Part shown: piece after piece, positions 1 to 5,342 of the stretch
Layout: the number at the start of each line of letters is the position of its first letter
Numbering within the stretch: position 1 is the first letter of the stretch
NCBI GenBank assembly: GCA_018970825.1
Contig: JAGWVP010000090.1
Span: forward strand, 1-9,268
Length of the DNA stretch: 9,268 bases
Source of the DNA: a bacterium
Lineage (GTDB): Bacteria; Desulfobacterota; Binatia; UBA12015
Direction of reading: 5' to 3'
The notes under the pieces: generated by a model
Told to the model about the DNA's origin: nothing
Seen by the model: the letters and a program-made list of their open reading frames with translations, nothing else
The model's database searches: none
Program-made: the position numbers and the translations under genes

Positions 1-1
1 G

Positions 2-490
2 AAGGCCCCGATCGTCGTGCTGCGCGACGCCGAGGAGACGCTCCACCTGCCGATCTGGATCGGGATCCTCGAGGCGAGCGCCATCGCGAGCGAGCTCGAA
101 GGCGTGCGTCCCCAGCGGCCGATGACGCACGACCTCCTGCGCAGCACGATCGGGAGCCTCGGCGGCGAGGTGGTCTCGGTCGAGATCACCGACCTGCGCG
201 ACAACACGTTCTATGCGCGAATCGTCGTGCGGGCGGCCGACGGCACCGTCGAGATCGACGCGCGCCCGAGCGATGCGATCGCTCTCGCGCTGCGGACCCG
301 GACGACCATCCTGGTGGCGAGGCAGGTACTCGAGCAGTCGAGCGTGACGTCGGAGCCCGGCGAGGCCGCGGGAGCCGAGGAGGAGGGCGGGGCGTCCGGC
401 GACGAGCTCGACCTGTCGAACGTCTCCCCGGACCAGTGGGCCGACATCCTCGAGAAGATGGCGCCCGACGACTTCAAGTACAAGATGTAG
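2..490 (+). CDS. DUF151 / bifunctional nuclease (BFN) domain protein, 5'-partial
   Basis: The frame is open from the left edge (it reads KAPIVVLRDAEE), so the true start lies outside the window. The GTG at 17 falls inside the conserved core and is unlikely to be the start. The core shows the DUF151 pattern: a VVLRD...LPIWIG strand pair, the RPMTHDLL motif, LGG-VVSVEITDLRDNTFYARI, and the signature ARPSDAIALALR near residues 90-102 of the visible part. An acidic Glu/Gly-rich linker follows, then a tail ending WADILEKMAPDDFKYKM, a short helix of the kind often seen at the end of such proteins. Some family members have been reported to have nuclease activity on DNA and RNA; many are uncharacterised, so the biochemical role here is unknown. 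It is followed after 40 bases by a TPR membrane protein on the same strand, probably co-transcribed. Family assignment is secure, function is not. Confidence 0.9.
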   Translation, partial: KAPIVVLRDAEETLHLPIWIGILEASAIASELEGVRPQRPMTHDLLRSTIGSLGGEVVSVEITDLRDNTFYARIVVRAADGTVEIDARPSDAIALALRTRTTILVARQVLEQSSVTSEPGEAAGAEEEGGASGDELDLSNVSPDQWADILEKMAPDDFKYKM

Positions 491-530
491 GCGCCGGGTC
501 CGACCCCGATCCTGCCGAGAGCCCCCGATC

Positions 531-1277
531 ATGAGCCAGACGAAGAAGCTGAGCCGCAAGGACCTCCACCTGAACCAGCCCGACGAGTTCGTCACGACGA
601 CGGGCCGGGCGCTCGAGTGGGCGAAGCAGAACCAGTCGCTGGTGGCCGCCGCCGCGGCGGGTCTCCTCGGCCTGCTGCTCGCGATCGCGGGATGGCAGTG
701 GATCCAGCAGTCGCGCATCGGCCGGTCCACTCAGGAGTTCTACGCGGCGAGCGAACTCTTCCGCCGCGAGCAGTGGGAAGCCGCCGGCAAGAGCTTCGAC
801 GACCTCGCGGCCTCGCTCCCCGGAACGCCCTACGGCCACGTCGCCCGGCTCTATGCCGGCCGCGCCGCGCTTCGCGCGGGCCAGCCTGCGGAGGCGATCG
901 CGAAGTTGAACGACTTCCTCGCGCAACCGGTGTCCGACTCGGCCCTCGAGCAGCTCGCGCGCGTGAACCTGTCCGCCGCGCTCACCGCGCAGGGACAGCA
1001 CGAGCAGGCGATCGCGGAGGCCTCGCGCGCGGTCGACTCGGCGGGCCCCGCCGTGGGCGAGGCGCTGGTCGCCCTCGCGCGTGCGCAGGAGGCCTCGGGG
1101 GCGAAGGACAAGGCGATCGAGACCTACCTTCGCTATCTGAAGGACGAGCCTGAGGGCACGGTTCGCGACTACGCACGGGCCCGCATCCTGGCCCTCGGCG
1201 GGACGCCCCCCCCGGAGGAGAAGAAGCCGCTCACGAACCTCCCGCAGATCCAGGTGCAGCCGGGGGCACCGGAGTAG
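531..1277 (+). CDS. membrane-anchored TPR protein, YfgM-like
   Basis: A 248-residue protein with a short basic cytoplasmic N-terminus, one hydrophobic segment at about residues 37-57 (LVAAAAAGLLGLLLAIAG) followed by WQWIQQSR, and a long helical region of degenerate tetratricopeptide repeats (about 67-230; for example AEAIAKLNDFLAQPVSDSALEQLARVNLSAAL in outline and the ASGAKDKAIETYLRYLKDEP repeat). The C-terminus is proline-rich. This topology (N-in single anchor, periplasmic TPRs) matches the YfgM/TPR_21 group, in which E. coli YfgM is an ancillary SecYEG/PpiD partner for exported proteins. A similar chaperone or scaffold role is an inference here. The start is the ATG at 531, preceded by a weak GAGAG about 9 bases upstream. 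The 40-base spacing to the DUF151 gene suggests one operon. It could also be a generic TPR scaffold unrelated to Sec. Confidence 0.85.
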   Translation: MSQTKKLSRKDLHLNQPDEFVTTTGRALEWAKQNQSLVAAAAAGLLGLLLAIAGWQWIQQSRIGRSTQEFYAASELFRREQWEAAGKSFDDLAASLPGTPYGHVARLYAGRAALRAGQPAEAIAKLNDFLAQPVSDSALEQLARVNLSAALTAQGQHEQAIAEASRAVDSAGPAVGEALVALARAQEASGAKDKAIETYLRYLKDEPEGTVRDYARARILALGGTPPPEEKKPLTNLPQIQVQPGAPE

Positions 1278-1387
1278 GGAAGGACGCGTCGGCCCGGAAG
1301 GGACTCCCGCTCGCCGGGCGACCAAAGGGGTCGATCGGCCCGCGGCTCGTCGCCTCGATTCCACCCGCGAACCGGCCATCCGACTTC

Positions 1388-1621
1388 ATGGAACGCGGCT
1401 CTTCACCTGCGGAGGGGCGCCCCGGTGCGCCGCGGACCGTGAACGCGCTCGGAATCGCGATCCTTTCCGCGCTCGCGACGTCGATCCCCTCGCTGCTGGT
1501 CGCCGTGCTGGTGATCGGGAGCGATCGAGCCGTGGTCGGCGCGCTCGGCGTCGGCCTCGCGGTCGGAGCCCTCGTCGGGCCGACCGCCTGGTGGCTGCTC
1601 GGGCGCAGAGGGCGGGCCTGA
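1388..1621 (+). CDS. small two-helix membrane protein, hypothetical
   Basis: A 77-residue frame with a hydrophilic Pro/Gly/Arg N-terminus, two hydrophobic segments at about residues 20-44 (ending SLLVAVLVIGSD) and 48-72 (VVGALGVGLAVGALVGPTAWWLL), and a basic tail RRGRA. The hydrophobic pattern and the positively charged C-terminus are what a real inner-membrane hairpin protein would show, and the opposite strand has only low-complexity Arg/Pro/Ala frames. Against it: the ATG at 1388 has no clear Shine-Dalgarno sequence and the family is not recognised. It lies 110 bases after the TPR gene on the same strand and could be the last gene of that unit. No function can be assigned. Confidence 0.5.
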   Translation: MERGSSPAEGRPGAPRTVNALGIAILSALATSIPSLLVAVLVIGSDRAVVGALGVGLAVGALVGPTAWWLLGRRGRA

Positions 1622-2051
1622 GCGCTGCTTCGACGAGCGAGGCAGGATCGGGTCGCCGCAGGGGCTCGCCCGTCGCCGGCGTCTCCTTCGACCGTTCCTG
1701 CGGTCGCTTCCGCGACTCGCGTCGGTCGGCGCAGTTCAGCGTCGCCGGCCGACTCCCATCTTCTCCCGCGTGGCCGACGACGGCCGGCCCGGGACCTGGG
1801 TCGAATCACCCCTCGATGCACCGGGAGAGTCGCGGCGCGACCGGGTGGATGGCCTCGGGCGGTCCTACGGCGAGCGGCTTTCCTCGAACTCTCGGCCTGC
1901 TTCGACCGGGCCCCAGCAACGTCCGATAAGATTGATTATGTCAAATCACCCCGCGCAAGACCCCTGATTGGCGGCCCTTTTTGCCGGAGGTGCGGTCGAG
2001 CTCGAATTCCGGGGTGACACCGTCGGCCGGACACCCGGATCGACGCAGGCG
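1622..2051. other. gene-poor intergenic stretch between convergent units
   Basis: About 430 bases between the end of the small membrane protein (+) and the end of the minus-strand TPR gene. Open frames here on both strands have biased Arg/Pro/Ser/Ala composition and no recognisable domains, so I do not call a gene. No tRNA, rRNA or clear rho-independent terminator was seen. The one base-composition anomaly is an AT-rich dyad around 1922-1949, listed separately. A short CGGC/GCCG pairing at 1972-1986 has its T-run in the loop, so it is not a convincing terminator for either strand. The stretch could be a decayed gene or a leader for something not recognised. Confidence 0.6.
1930..1948. promoter_or_regulatory. 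AT-rich dyad (TTGA-N5-TCAA) with a -35-like TTGACA on the minus strand
   Basis: Within roughly 70% GC surroundings this block is markedly AT-rich. It contains TTGA (1932-1935), five bases, then TCAA (1941-1944), flanked by GATT and AATC copies. Read on the minus strand it gives TTTGACATAATCAATCTTATC, which includes a perfect TTGACA but no good -10 hexamer at 16-18 bases. The 13-base dyad is one base shorter than an FNR-type site, so I do not assign it to a family. It could be a transcription-factor site or part of a minus-strand promoter for an unrecognised transcript. The evidence is only composition and symmetry. Confidence 0.25.
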
Positions 2052-2702
2052 TCAGACCCGCGGCGTTCCGGCCTCCGGATCGCCGTCTTCGTCCCCGGCC
2101 GATTGCAGCCCCGATTCCTCGAGGCCGCGATTCTGCGGCGAGTCGCCTGCATCCGCCGGACGAAGGCGCGCAAGGGCCGCGCGGGCCTTCTGGTCGCCGG
2201 GCCGTGCGCGCAGGACACGCTCCAGGTAGCCACGGGCCTCGAGCGGCCGGTTGTCGTGGATCGCGAGCTCGGCCAGCAATCGGAGCGTCTCGAGGTCTCC
2301 GGGGTCCGCCTCCCGGGCCCGGACGAGGTAGCGGCGCGCGGCGCCCCGCTCCCGGCGGCGATAGTGCCATCGCCCGATCGTCTTCAGCGCCTCCGCATTG
2401 AGGGGTGCGAGTCGAAGTGCCTCCTCGAGGGCGCCGATCGCCGAGCGCCCGAGGCCCTTGCGGAGCATCGATCGCCCCACCTCGACCAGGTTCGCGCTCT
2501 CCTCGGGAAATTCCCGAAGGTCCGCCTCGACCCGGATGACGTCGTCCTGGATCTCCACCCGGTGGAGCGACGCGGCGGGCCCCAGGTAGCGGCGCAGCAC
2601 CACGAGGATCTCCTCGCCTTCGATCGCGCCCAGGAAGATCCGGCCGAGCGCGTCGACCTTGTGATCGTCGCGGTGGATCTCGAGGACCGCGCGTCGCTTC
2701 AT
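2052..2702 (-). CDS. TPR-repeat protein downstream of dGTPase-like gene
   Basis: A 216-residue protein starting at ATG 2702, whose first bases overlap the stop of the upstream dGTPase-like gene as ATGA. The reading frame is open well upstream but antisense-like there, so the overlap start is preferred. Residues 1-65 (MKRRAVLEIHRDDHKVDALGRIF region, with LVVLRRYLGPAASLHRVEI) form an unassigned mixed alpha/beta N-terminal part. About 67-170 contain three TPR-like helix pairs: SAIGALEEALRLAPLNAEAL, then RGAARRYLVRAREADPGDLE, then RPLEARGYLERVLRARPGDQ. The last ~35 residues are acidic and probably disordered. No signal peptide is seen, so it is likely cytoplasmic. TPRs suggest protein-protein interaction, and the coupling to the HD gene hints at a functional partnership, which is inference. 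No enzymatic motif is visible. Confidence 0.85.
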   Translation of the reverse strand: MKRRAVLEIHRDDHKVDALGRIFLGAIEGEEILVVLRRYLGPAASLHRVEIQDDVIRVEADLREFPEESANLVEVGRSMLRKGLGRSAIGALEEALRLAPLNAEALKTIGRWHYRRRERGAARRYLVRAREADPGDLETLRLLAELAIHDNRPLEARGYLERVLRARPGDQKARAALARLRPADAGDSPQNRGLEESGLQSAGDEDGDPEAGTPRV

Positions 2703-3850
2703 ACCTTTTCGAGCGGGTCGAAGAGCTTCGAGTACTCGTCGAGTGCGAAGCGGTCCGTCATGCCCGCGACGTAGTCCGCGATCACGCGGGCGACCGGCTC
2801 GCCCTGCTCCACTTGCGCGTAGACGTGGGGCGGCATCTGTCGCGGCTCGTCCATGTAGGTGCGGAAGAGCCCGTTGATGACCGTGCGCGCCTTCATTCCC
2901 ATGCGCGTGACGCGCACGTGCGTGTAGAGATTGTCCATCAGGAAGCGCTTCAACTGGCGGATCCGACGGTGCATCTCCGGCCCGTAACCCGCGAGGCGGG
3001 GCTTCACGGCCTGCACGTCCGCGATCGAGACGACGCGGCGTTCGCGAATCTGCTCCTCGGTGTGACGCACGAGTTCGGAGACCATCGCGTCGAGGATGCG
3101 GCGGACCGTCTGGTAGCGGAGGATCGAGAACGGCGCCCCGGGCGACTCCTCCCGCGCCGCCTCGAAGTGCTCCCGCCAGAGTTCGACCTCGTCCATCGAC
3201 TCGGGGCGGAGCATCGCGGACTGCAACCCGTCGTCGATGTCGTGACAGTTGTACGCGATCTCGTCGGCGAAGTCCGCGATCTGCGCCTCCAGGCACGGGG
3301 CGAGTTTCGGGTCGAAGCGCCGGATCGACGGACGGTCGTAGTCGCCGGAGTGCTTCGCGATGCCCTCCCGGACCTCCCAGGTCAGGTTCAGTCCGGGGAA
3401 TTCCGCGTAGCGCTCCTCGAGGCGCTCGACGATGCGCAGGCTCTGCAGGTTGTGCTCGAAGCCCCCGTGTTCCTCCATCAGGCCGTCGAGTACCTTCTCG
3501 CCGGCGTGGCCGAAGGGCGTGTGCCCGAGGTCGTGGGCGAGGACGACGGCCTCCGCGAGGTCCTCGTTCAGCCGGAGGGCGCGGGCGATCGTGCGCGTGA
3601 TCTGCGCCCCCTCGACCGTGTGCGTGAGACGCGTTCGGTAGTAGTCGCCCTCGTGGTTCACGAAGACCTGGGTCTTGTACTCGAGCCGCCGGAACGCGGT
3701 CGAGTGGATGATCCGGTCCCGGTCTCGCTGAAACGCCGTCCGGATGGGATGCTCGGGCTCGGGATGCTCCCGACCGCGCGACTCCGCGCTGCGCATGGCA
3801 AAGGGGGCGAGCGAATCCCGCTCGCGAGCCTCGTATTCCTCCCGACGCAC
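2699..3850 (-). CDS. dgt: deoxyguanosinetriphosphate triphosphohydrolase-like HD protein
   Basis: A 383-residue dGTPase-family HD protein that hydrolyses dNTPs to deoxynucleosides and triphosphate. The N-terminus EEYEARERDSLAPFAMRSAE followed by RTAFQRDRDRIIHSTAFRRL and YKTQVFV is typical of the short dGTPase-like type. HD metal ligands are visible: His77 (RLTHTVEG), His106-Asp107 (LAHDLGHTPFGHAGE) and Asp196 (ADEIAYNCHD). FEHNLQSLRIVE (His133-Asn134) and the C-terminal MTDRFALDEY are also conserved family segments. I chose GTG 3850 because it gives the family's usual N-terminus and has an AGGAGG 9 bases upstream. The longer frame to 4018 adds a low-complexity Arg/Pro stretch across the promoter region. 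The stop overlaps the next gene's start (ATGA), so the two are translationally coupled. Expected role: control of dNTP pools. Substrate preference cannot be read from sequence. Confidence 0.95.
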   Translation of the reverse strand: MRREEYEARERDSLAPFAMRSAESRGREHPEPEHPIRTAFQRDRDRIIHSTAFRRLEYKTQVFVNHEGDYYRTRLTHTVEGAQITRTIARALRLNEDLAEAVVLAHDLGHTPFGHAGEKVLDGLMEEHGGFEHNLQSLRIVERLEERYAEFPGLNLTWEVREGIAKHSGDYDRPSIRRFDPKLAPCLEAQIADFADEIAYNCHDIDDGLQSAMLRPESMDEVELWREHFEAAREESPGAPFSILRYQTVRRILDAMVSELVRHTEEQIRERRVVSIADVQAVKPRLAGYGPEMHRRIRQLKRFLMDNLYTHVRVTRMGMKARTVINGLFRTYMDEPRQMPPHVYAQVEQGEPVARVIADYVAGMTDRFALDEYSKLFDPLEKV

Positions 3851-3859
3851 GCCCGGGCC

Positions 3860-3865
3860 CCTCCT
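3860..3865 (-). promoter_or_regulatory. Shine-Dalgarno AGGAGG that fixes the dgt start
   Basis: On the minus strand AGGAGG lies 9 bases before GTG 3850. It is a perfect anti-16S match at good spacing and decides for GTG 3850 against the longer frame reaching 4018. Confidence 0.8.
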
Positions 3866-3908
3866 CCCTGTCCTCGGCCGACGGGAAGTGGCTCCCGCCG
3901 GGTGTTCC

Positions 3909-3937
3909 GGTATATCCACGCCCCGGTGGAGCGGCAA
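3909..3937 (-). promoter_or_regulatory. candidate sigma70-type promoter for dgt-TPR pair
   Basis: Read on the minus strand: TTGCCG (-35, 3937-3932, 4/6 to consensus), a 17-base spacer, then TATACC (-10, 3914-3909, 4/6). Transcription would begin near 3902, giving a leader of about 50 bases before the GTG at 3850 that contains the AGGAGG. It lies in the divergent gap between dgt and the ORF at 3967. It is a motif match only. Confidence 0.45.
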
Positions 3938-3966
3938 GGTACGGAGCCATCGGACGGGAGTCGTCG

Positions 3967-4365
3967 ATGACGAGAGGAGCGTCCTTCGTTCTCGCGGTGG
4001 GCGCGACCTGCGCCGCACTCGCCTACGGCGGCATCTGGATGTACGGCGACGGCTTCATCTTCAACCGTTTCACCGGGACCGTCATCTACGTCGACCTCCC
4101 CGAAGAGGAGGAGGACACGCTCGACGCGCGCACCGACCGAGCGGACCCCGGCCCGGAGACGATCCACCCGTGCGCCCACGAGCGGCGAGCCCGAGGCGAT
4201 CAGGCGACGTTCGAAGCGCCGAAGCGGACCAGGAGCACGTCGTGGTCGTGCCCTCCCTCGCGGGAGAGCTCGGTCTCCACCGAAACCGGAGTGCCGAACC
4301 GCGTGCCGAGACCCTTCACCATGCCGATCGCGACCGGGGTGAGGCCGGGACGCTTCGACCGGTAG
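3967..4365 (+). CDS. hypothetical short protein with N-terminal membrane segment; 3' part doubtful
   Basis: The frame encodes 132 residues. The start is convincing: ATG 3967 with GGGAG six bases upstream. Residues 1-22 (MTRGASFVLAVGATCAALAYGG) form a signal peptide or membrane anchor, followed by IWMYGDGFIFNRFTGTVIYV and an acidic DLPEEEEDTLDA stretch that read like real protein. From about residue 78 the frame lies antisense to the 3' end of the H-NOX gene and its composition changes to Ser/Arg/Pro-rich shadow-like sequence. Either the gene genuinely overlaps H-NOX tail-to-tail by 166 bases, or its original 3' end has been lost or frameshifted. No family is recognised. It is divergent from dgt across a 116-base gap. 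Confidence 0.5.
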   Translation: MTRGASFVLAVGATCAALAYGGIWMYGDGFIFNRFTGTVIYVDLPEEEEDTLDARTDRADPGPETIHPCAHERRARGDQATFEAPKRTRSTSWSCPPSRESSVSTETGVPNRVPRPFTMPIATGVRPGRFDR

Positions 4366-4760
4366 TGCAACCGGAGGCTGTCGGGGCCCACGTCGCTCAC
4401 CGAGAAGGACGGCGGTTCGAGCTCGGTGAACGTCATGCCGATCCGGGTGTGCATGCTGTCGAGGTTGCGCAGGAAGTCGACCAGGTTGTCGCCGGCGAAA
4501 TCGAGCAGGTGACCGAACCCCACCCTCGCCGAGTAGACGGTCCAGTGCTCCCCGAAGGCTTCCAGCAGGTCGGCGGCGGGCGCCCCGAGAACCTCGCTCG
4601 CGGCACCCACCAGCGAATAGGTGATCTCGTCGGGGTACTTGTGCATGTTGGCGAAGCCCTCGTCCCCGACCTTCGCCCGGCGGCGGATCTCCTCCCATTT
4701 CTCCTCGCCGAAGCGGGAGACGACGAGGTCCTTCATGGCGGTGTTGATGAGTCCGTACAT
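4200..4760 (-). CDS. standalone H-NOX (heme NO-binding) sensor protein
   Basis: A 186-residue single-domain H-NOX protein, the usual length for the bacterial family. It begins MYGLINTAMKDLV and carries the diagnostic features: a candidate proximal heme ligand His104 in NLDSMHTRIG, Pro116-Pro117 at the conserved heme-distorting proline position, and the YxSxR motif Y133-R-S135-K-R137 that binds the heme propionates. The position equivalent to the distal Tyr140 of the oxygen-binding Thermoanaerobacter protein is Pro142 here, as in NO-selective members, so it is predicted to bind NO and exclude O2. The start ATG 4760 has GGAGG eight bases upstream. H-NOX proteins normally partner a histidine kinase, cyclic-di-GMP enzyme or chemoreceptor; none is visible here. 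The neighbours are a divergent winged-helix regulator with an export operon and a convergent small ORF. Partner and output are unknown. Confidence 0.95.
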   Translation of the reverse strand: MYGLINTAMKDLVVSRFGEEKWEEIRRRAKVGDEGFANMHKYPDEITYSLVGAASEVLGAPAADLLEAFGEHWTVYSARVGFGHLLDFAGDNLVDFLRNLDSMHTRIGMTFTELEPPSFSVSDVGPDSLRLHYRSKRPGLTPVAIGMVKGLGTRFGTPVSVETELSREGGHDHDVLLVRFGASNVA

Positions 4761-4877
4761 GGCGCGGTCCTCCCGGGTTGAACGAGCCCCTCTCTAGGCC
4801 GGGACCGGCGGCCGCGACAAGCCCTCGCCCGACCTGCGGTCAGCCGGGGGTCCCGGGCGACGGCTGCACGCTCCTGA

Positions 4878-4903
4878 AATTCGCGATTTGTGAATCGTGT
4901 ATT
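4878..4903. promoter_or_regulatory. 26-bp imperfect palindrome, candidate operator between H-NOX and regulator genes
   Basis: Half-sites of the form AATnCnCGATT flank a central TGTG. Nine of 13 positions per half are symmetric, and the inner ten bases (CGATT/AATCG, 4884-4897) are perfect. The site lies in an AT-richer block of the 176-base divergent gap, 33 bases before GTG 4937 and about 118 bases upstream of the H-NOX ATG. A TTGCCA hexamer (4902-4907, 5/6 to a -35) overlaps its right edge, though no good -10 follows at the expected distance. A dimeric winged-helix protein such as the one encoded next to it is the natural candidate ligand; that is inference. Confidence 0.45.
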
Positions 4904-4936
4904 GCCAGTCGCGACTTTCGCGGCTAGGGATGGGGC

Positions 4937-5317
4937 GTGGAGACGAGGAAGGCACCGGTCGGTCGCAGGGGCGCATCCCACCGCCTCCCGGCTCGCGGTG
5001 CGTCTCCGAAGACGGTCCTGCCGGAGCGCGCGGCACCGTGGACCTTTCTCACGAACCACGCCCACGTGCTCGTCTGCCTGAGCCGCGACCCCGAAGCCCG
5101 CATGCGAGACGTGGCCGCGGAGGTGGGCGTGACGGAGCGCGCGGTGCAGCGCATCGTTGCCGAGCTCGAGGGGGCAGGCTACCTCGAGCACGAGCGGGAC
5201 GGCCGCCGCAACCGGTACCGGATCTGCGCCTCCCTGCCCTTGCGCCACCCCGTCGAGAGCCACTGCGCCGTGTCGGACCTCCTGCAACTGCTGGTGCGCC
5301 GCGCGGCCCGTCGCTGA
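4937..5317 (+). CDS. small winged-helix (MarR/GntR-like) transcriptional regulator
   Basis: A 126-residue protein with a basic low-complexity N-terminus (1-33) and one winged helix-turn-helix at about 37-98. WTFLTNHAHVLVCLSRDPEA leads into helix 2, MRDVAAEVGVTERAVQRIVAELEGAGYL is the HTH with its recognition helix (TERAVQRIVAEL), and the wing is HERDGRRNRYRI. The C-terminal helix LRHPVESHCAVSDLLQLLVRR may dimerise. No ligand domain is present, so the signal, if any, is not readable. The start is GTG 4937, the only start after an in-frame TAG at 4925; a GGGATGGGG stretch just upstream is a poor Shine-Dalgarno sequence. It is 25 bases before the ABC gene, so probably first in the export operon, and divergent from H-NOX across the palindrome at 4878-4903. 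It probably regulates itself and a neighbour, an inference from position. Confidence 0.85.
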   Translation: METRKAPVGRRGASHRLPARGASPKTVLPERAAPWTFLTNHAHVLVCLSRDPEARMRDVAAEVGVTERAVQRIVAELEGAGYLEHERDGRRNRYRICASLPLRHPVESHCAVSDLLQLLVRRAARR

Positions 5318-5342
5318 GGCCTTCCCGGCCCCGCGAGAGACC

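Noticed and set aside
474..1379. 301-residue minus-strand frame opposite the YfgM-like gene
   Set aside because: Arg/Leu-rich shadow of a gene with a clear membrane anchor and TPRs.
1231..1821. 196-residue minus-strand frame over the small membrane protein region
   Set aside because: Low-complexity Arg/Ser/Pro/Ala composition and no recognisable motif; the plus-strand hydrophobic hairpin is the more protein-like reading.
1840..1900. GAGGAAAG-like string on the minus strand suggesting RNase P RNA
   Set aside because: The rest of the conserved P RNA core was not found nearby.
1932..1944. FNR/CRP-type binding site
   Set aside because: The TTGAT/GTCAA halves are separated by three bases rather than the four of an FNR box and the second half differs from consensus.
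1972..1986. CGGC-CCTTTTT-GCCG hairpin as a rho-independent terminator
   Set aside because: Only four pairs, and the T-run is in the loop rather than after the stem.
2703..3950. Upstream extension of the minus-strand TPR frame (632 residues in all)
   Set aside because: It is an out-of-frame reading of the dGTPase-like gene with biased composition; ATG 2702 at the ATGA overlap is the natural start.
3851..4018. N-terminal extension of the dGTPase-like protein to an ATG-like start at 4018
   Set aside because: The added 56 residues are low-complexity, cross the candidate promoter, and lack family similarity; GTG 3850 has an ideal AGGAGG.
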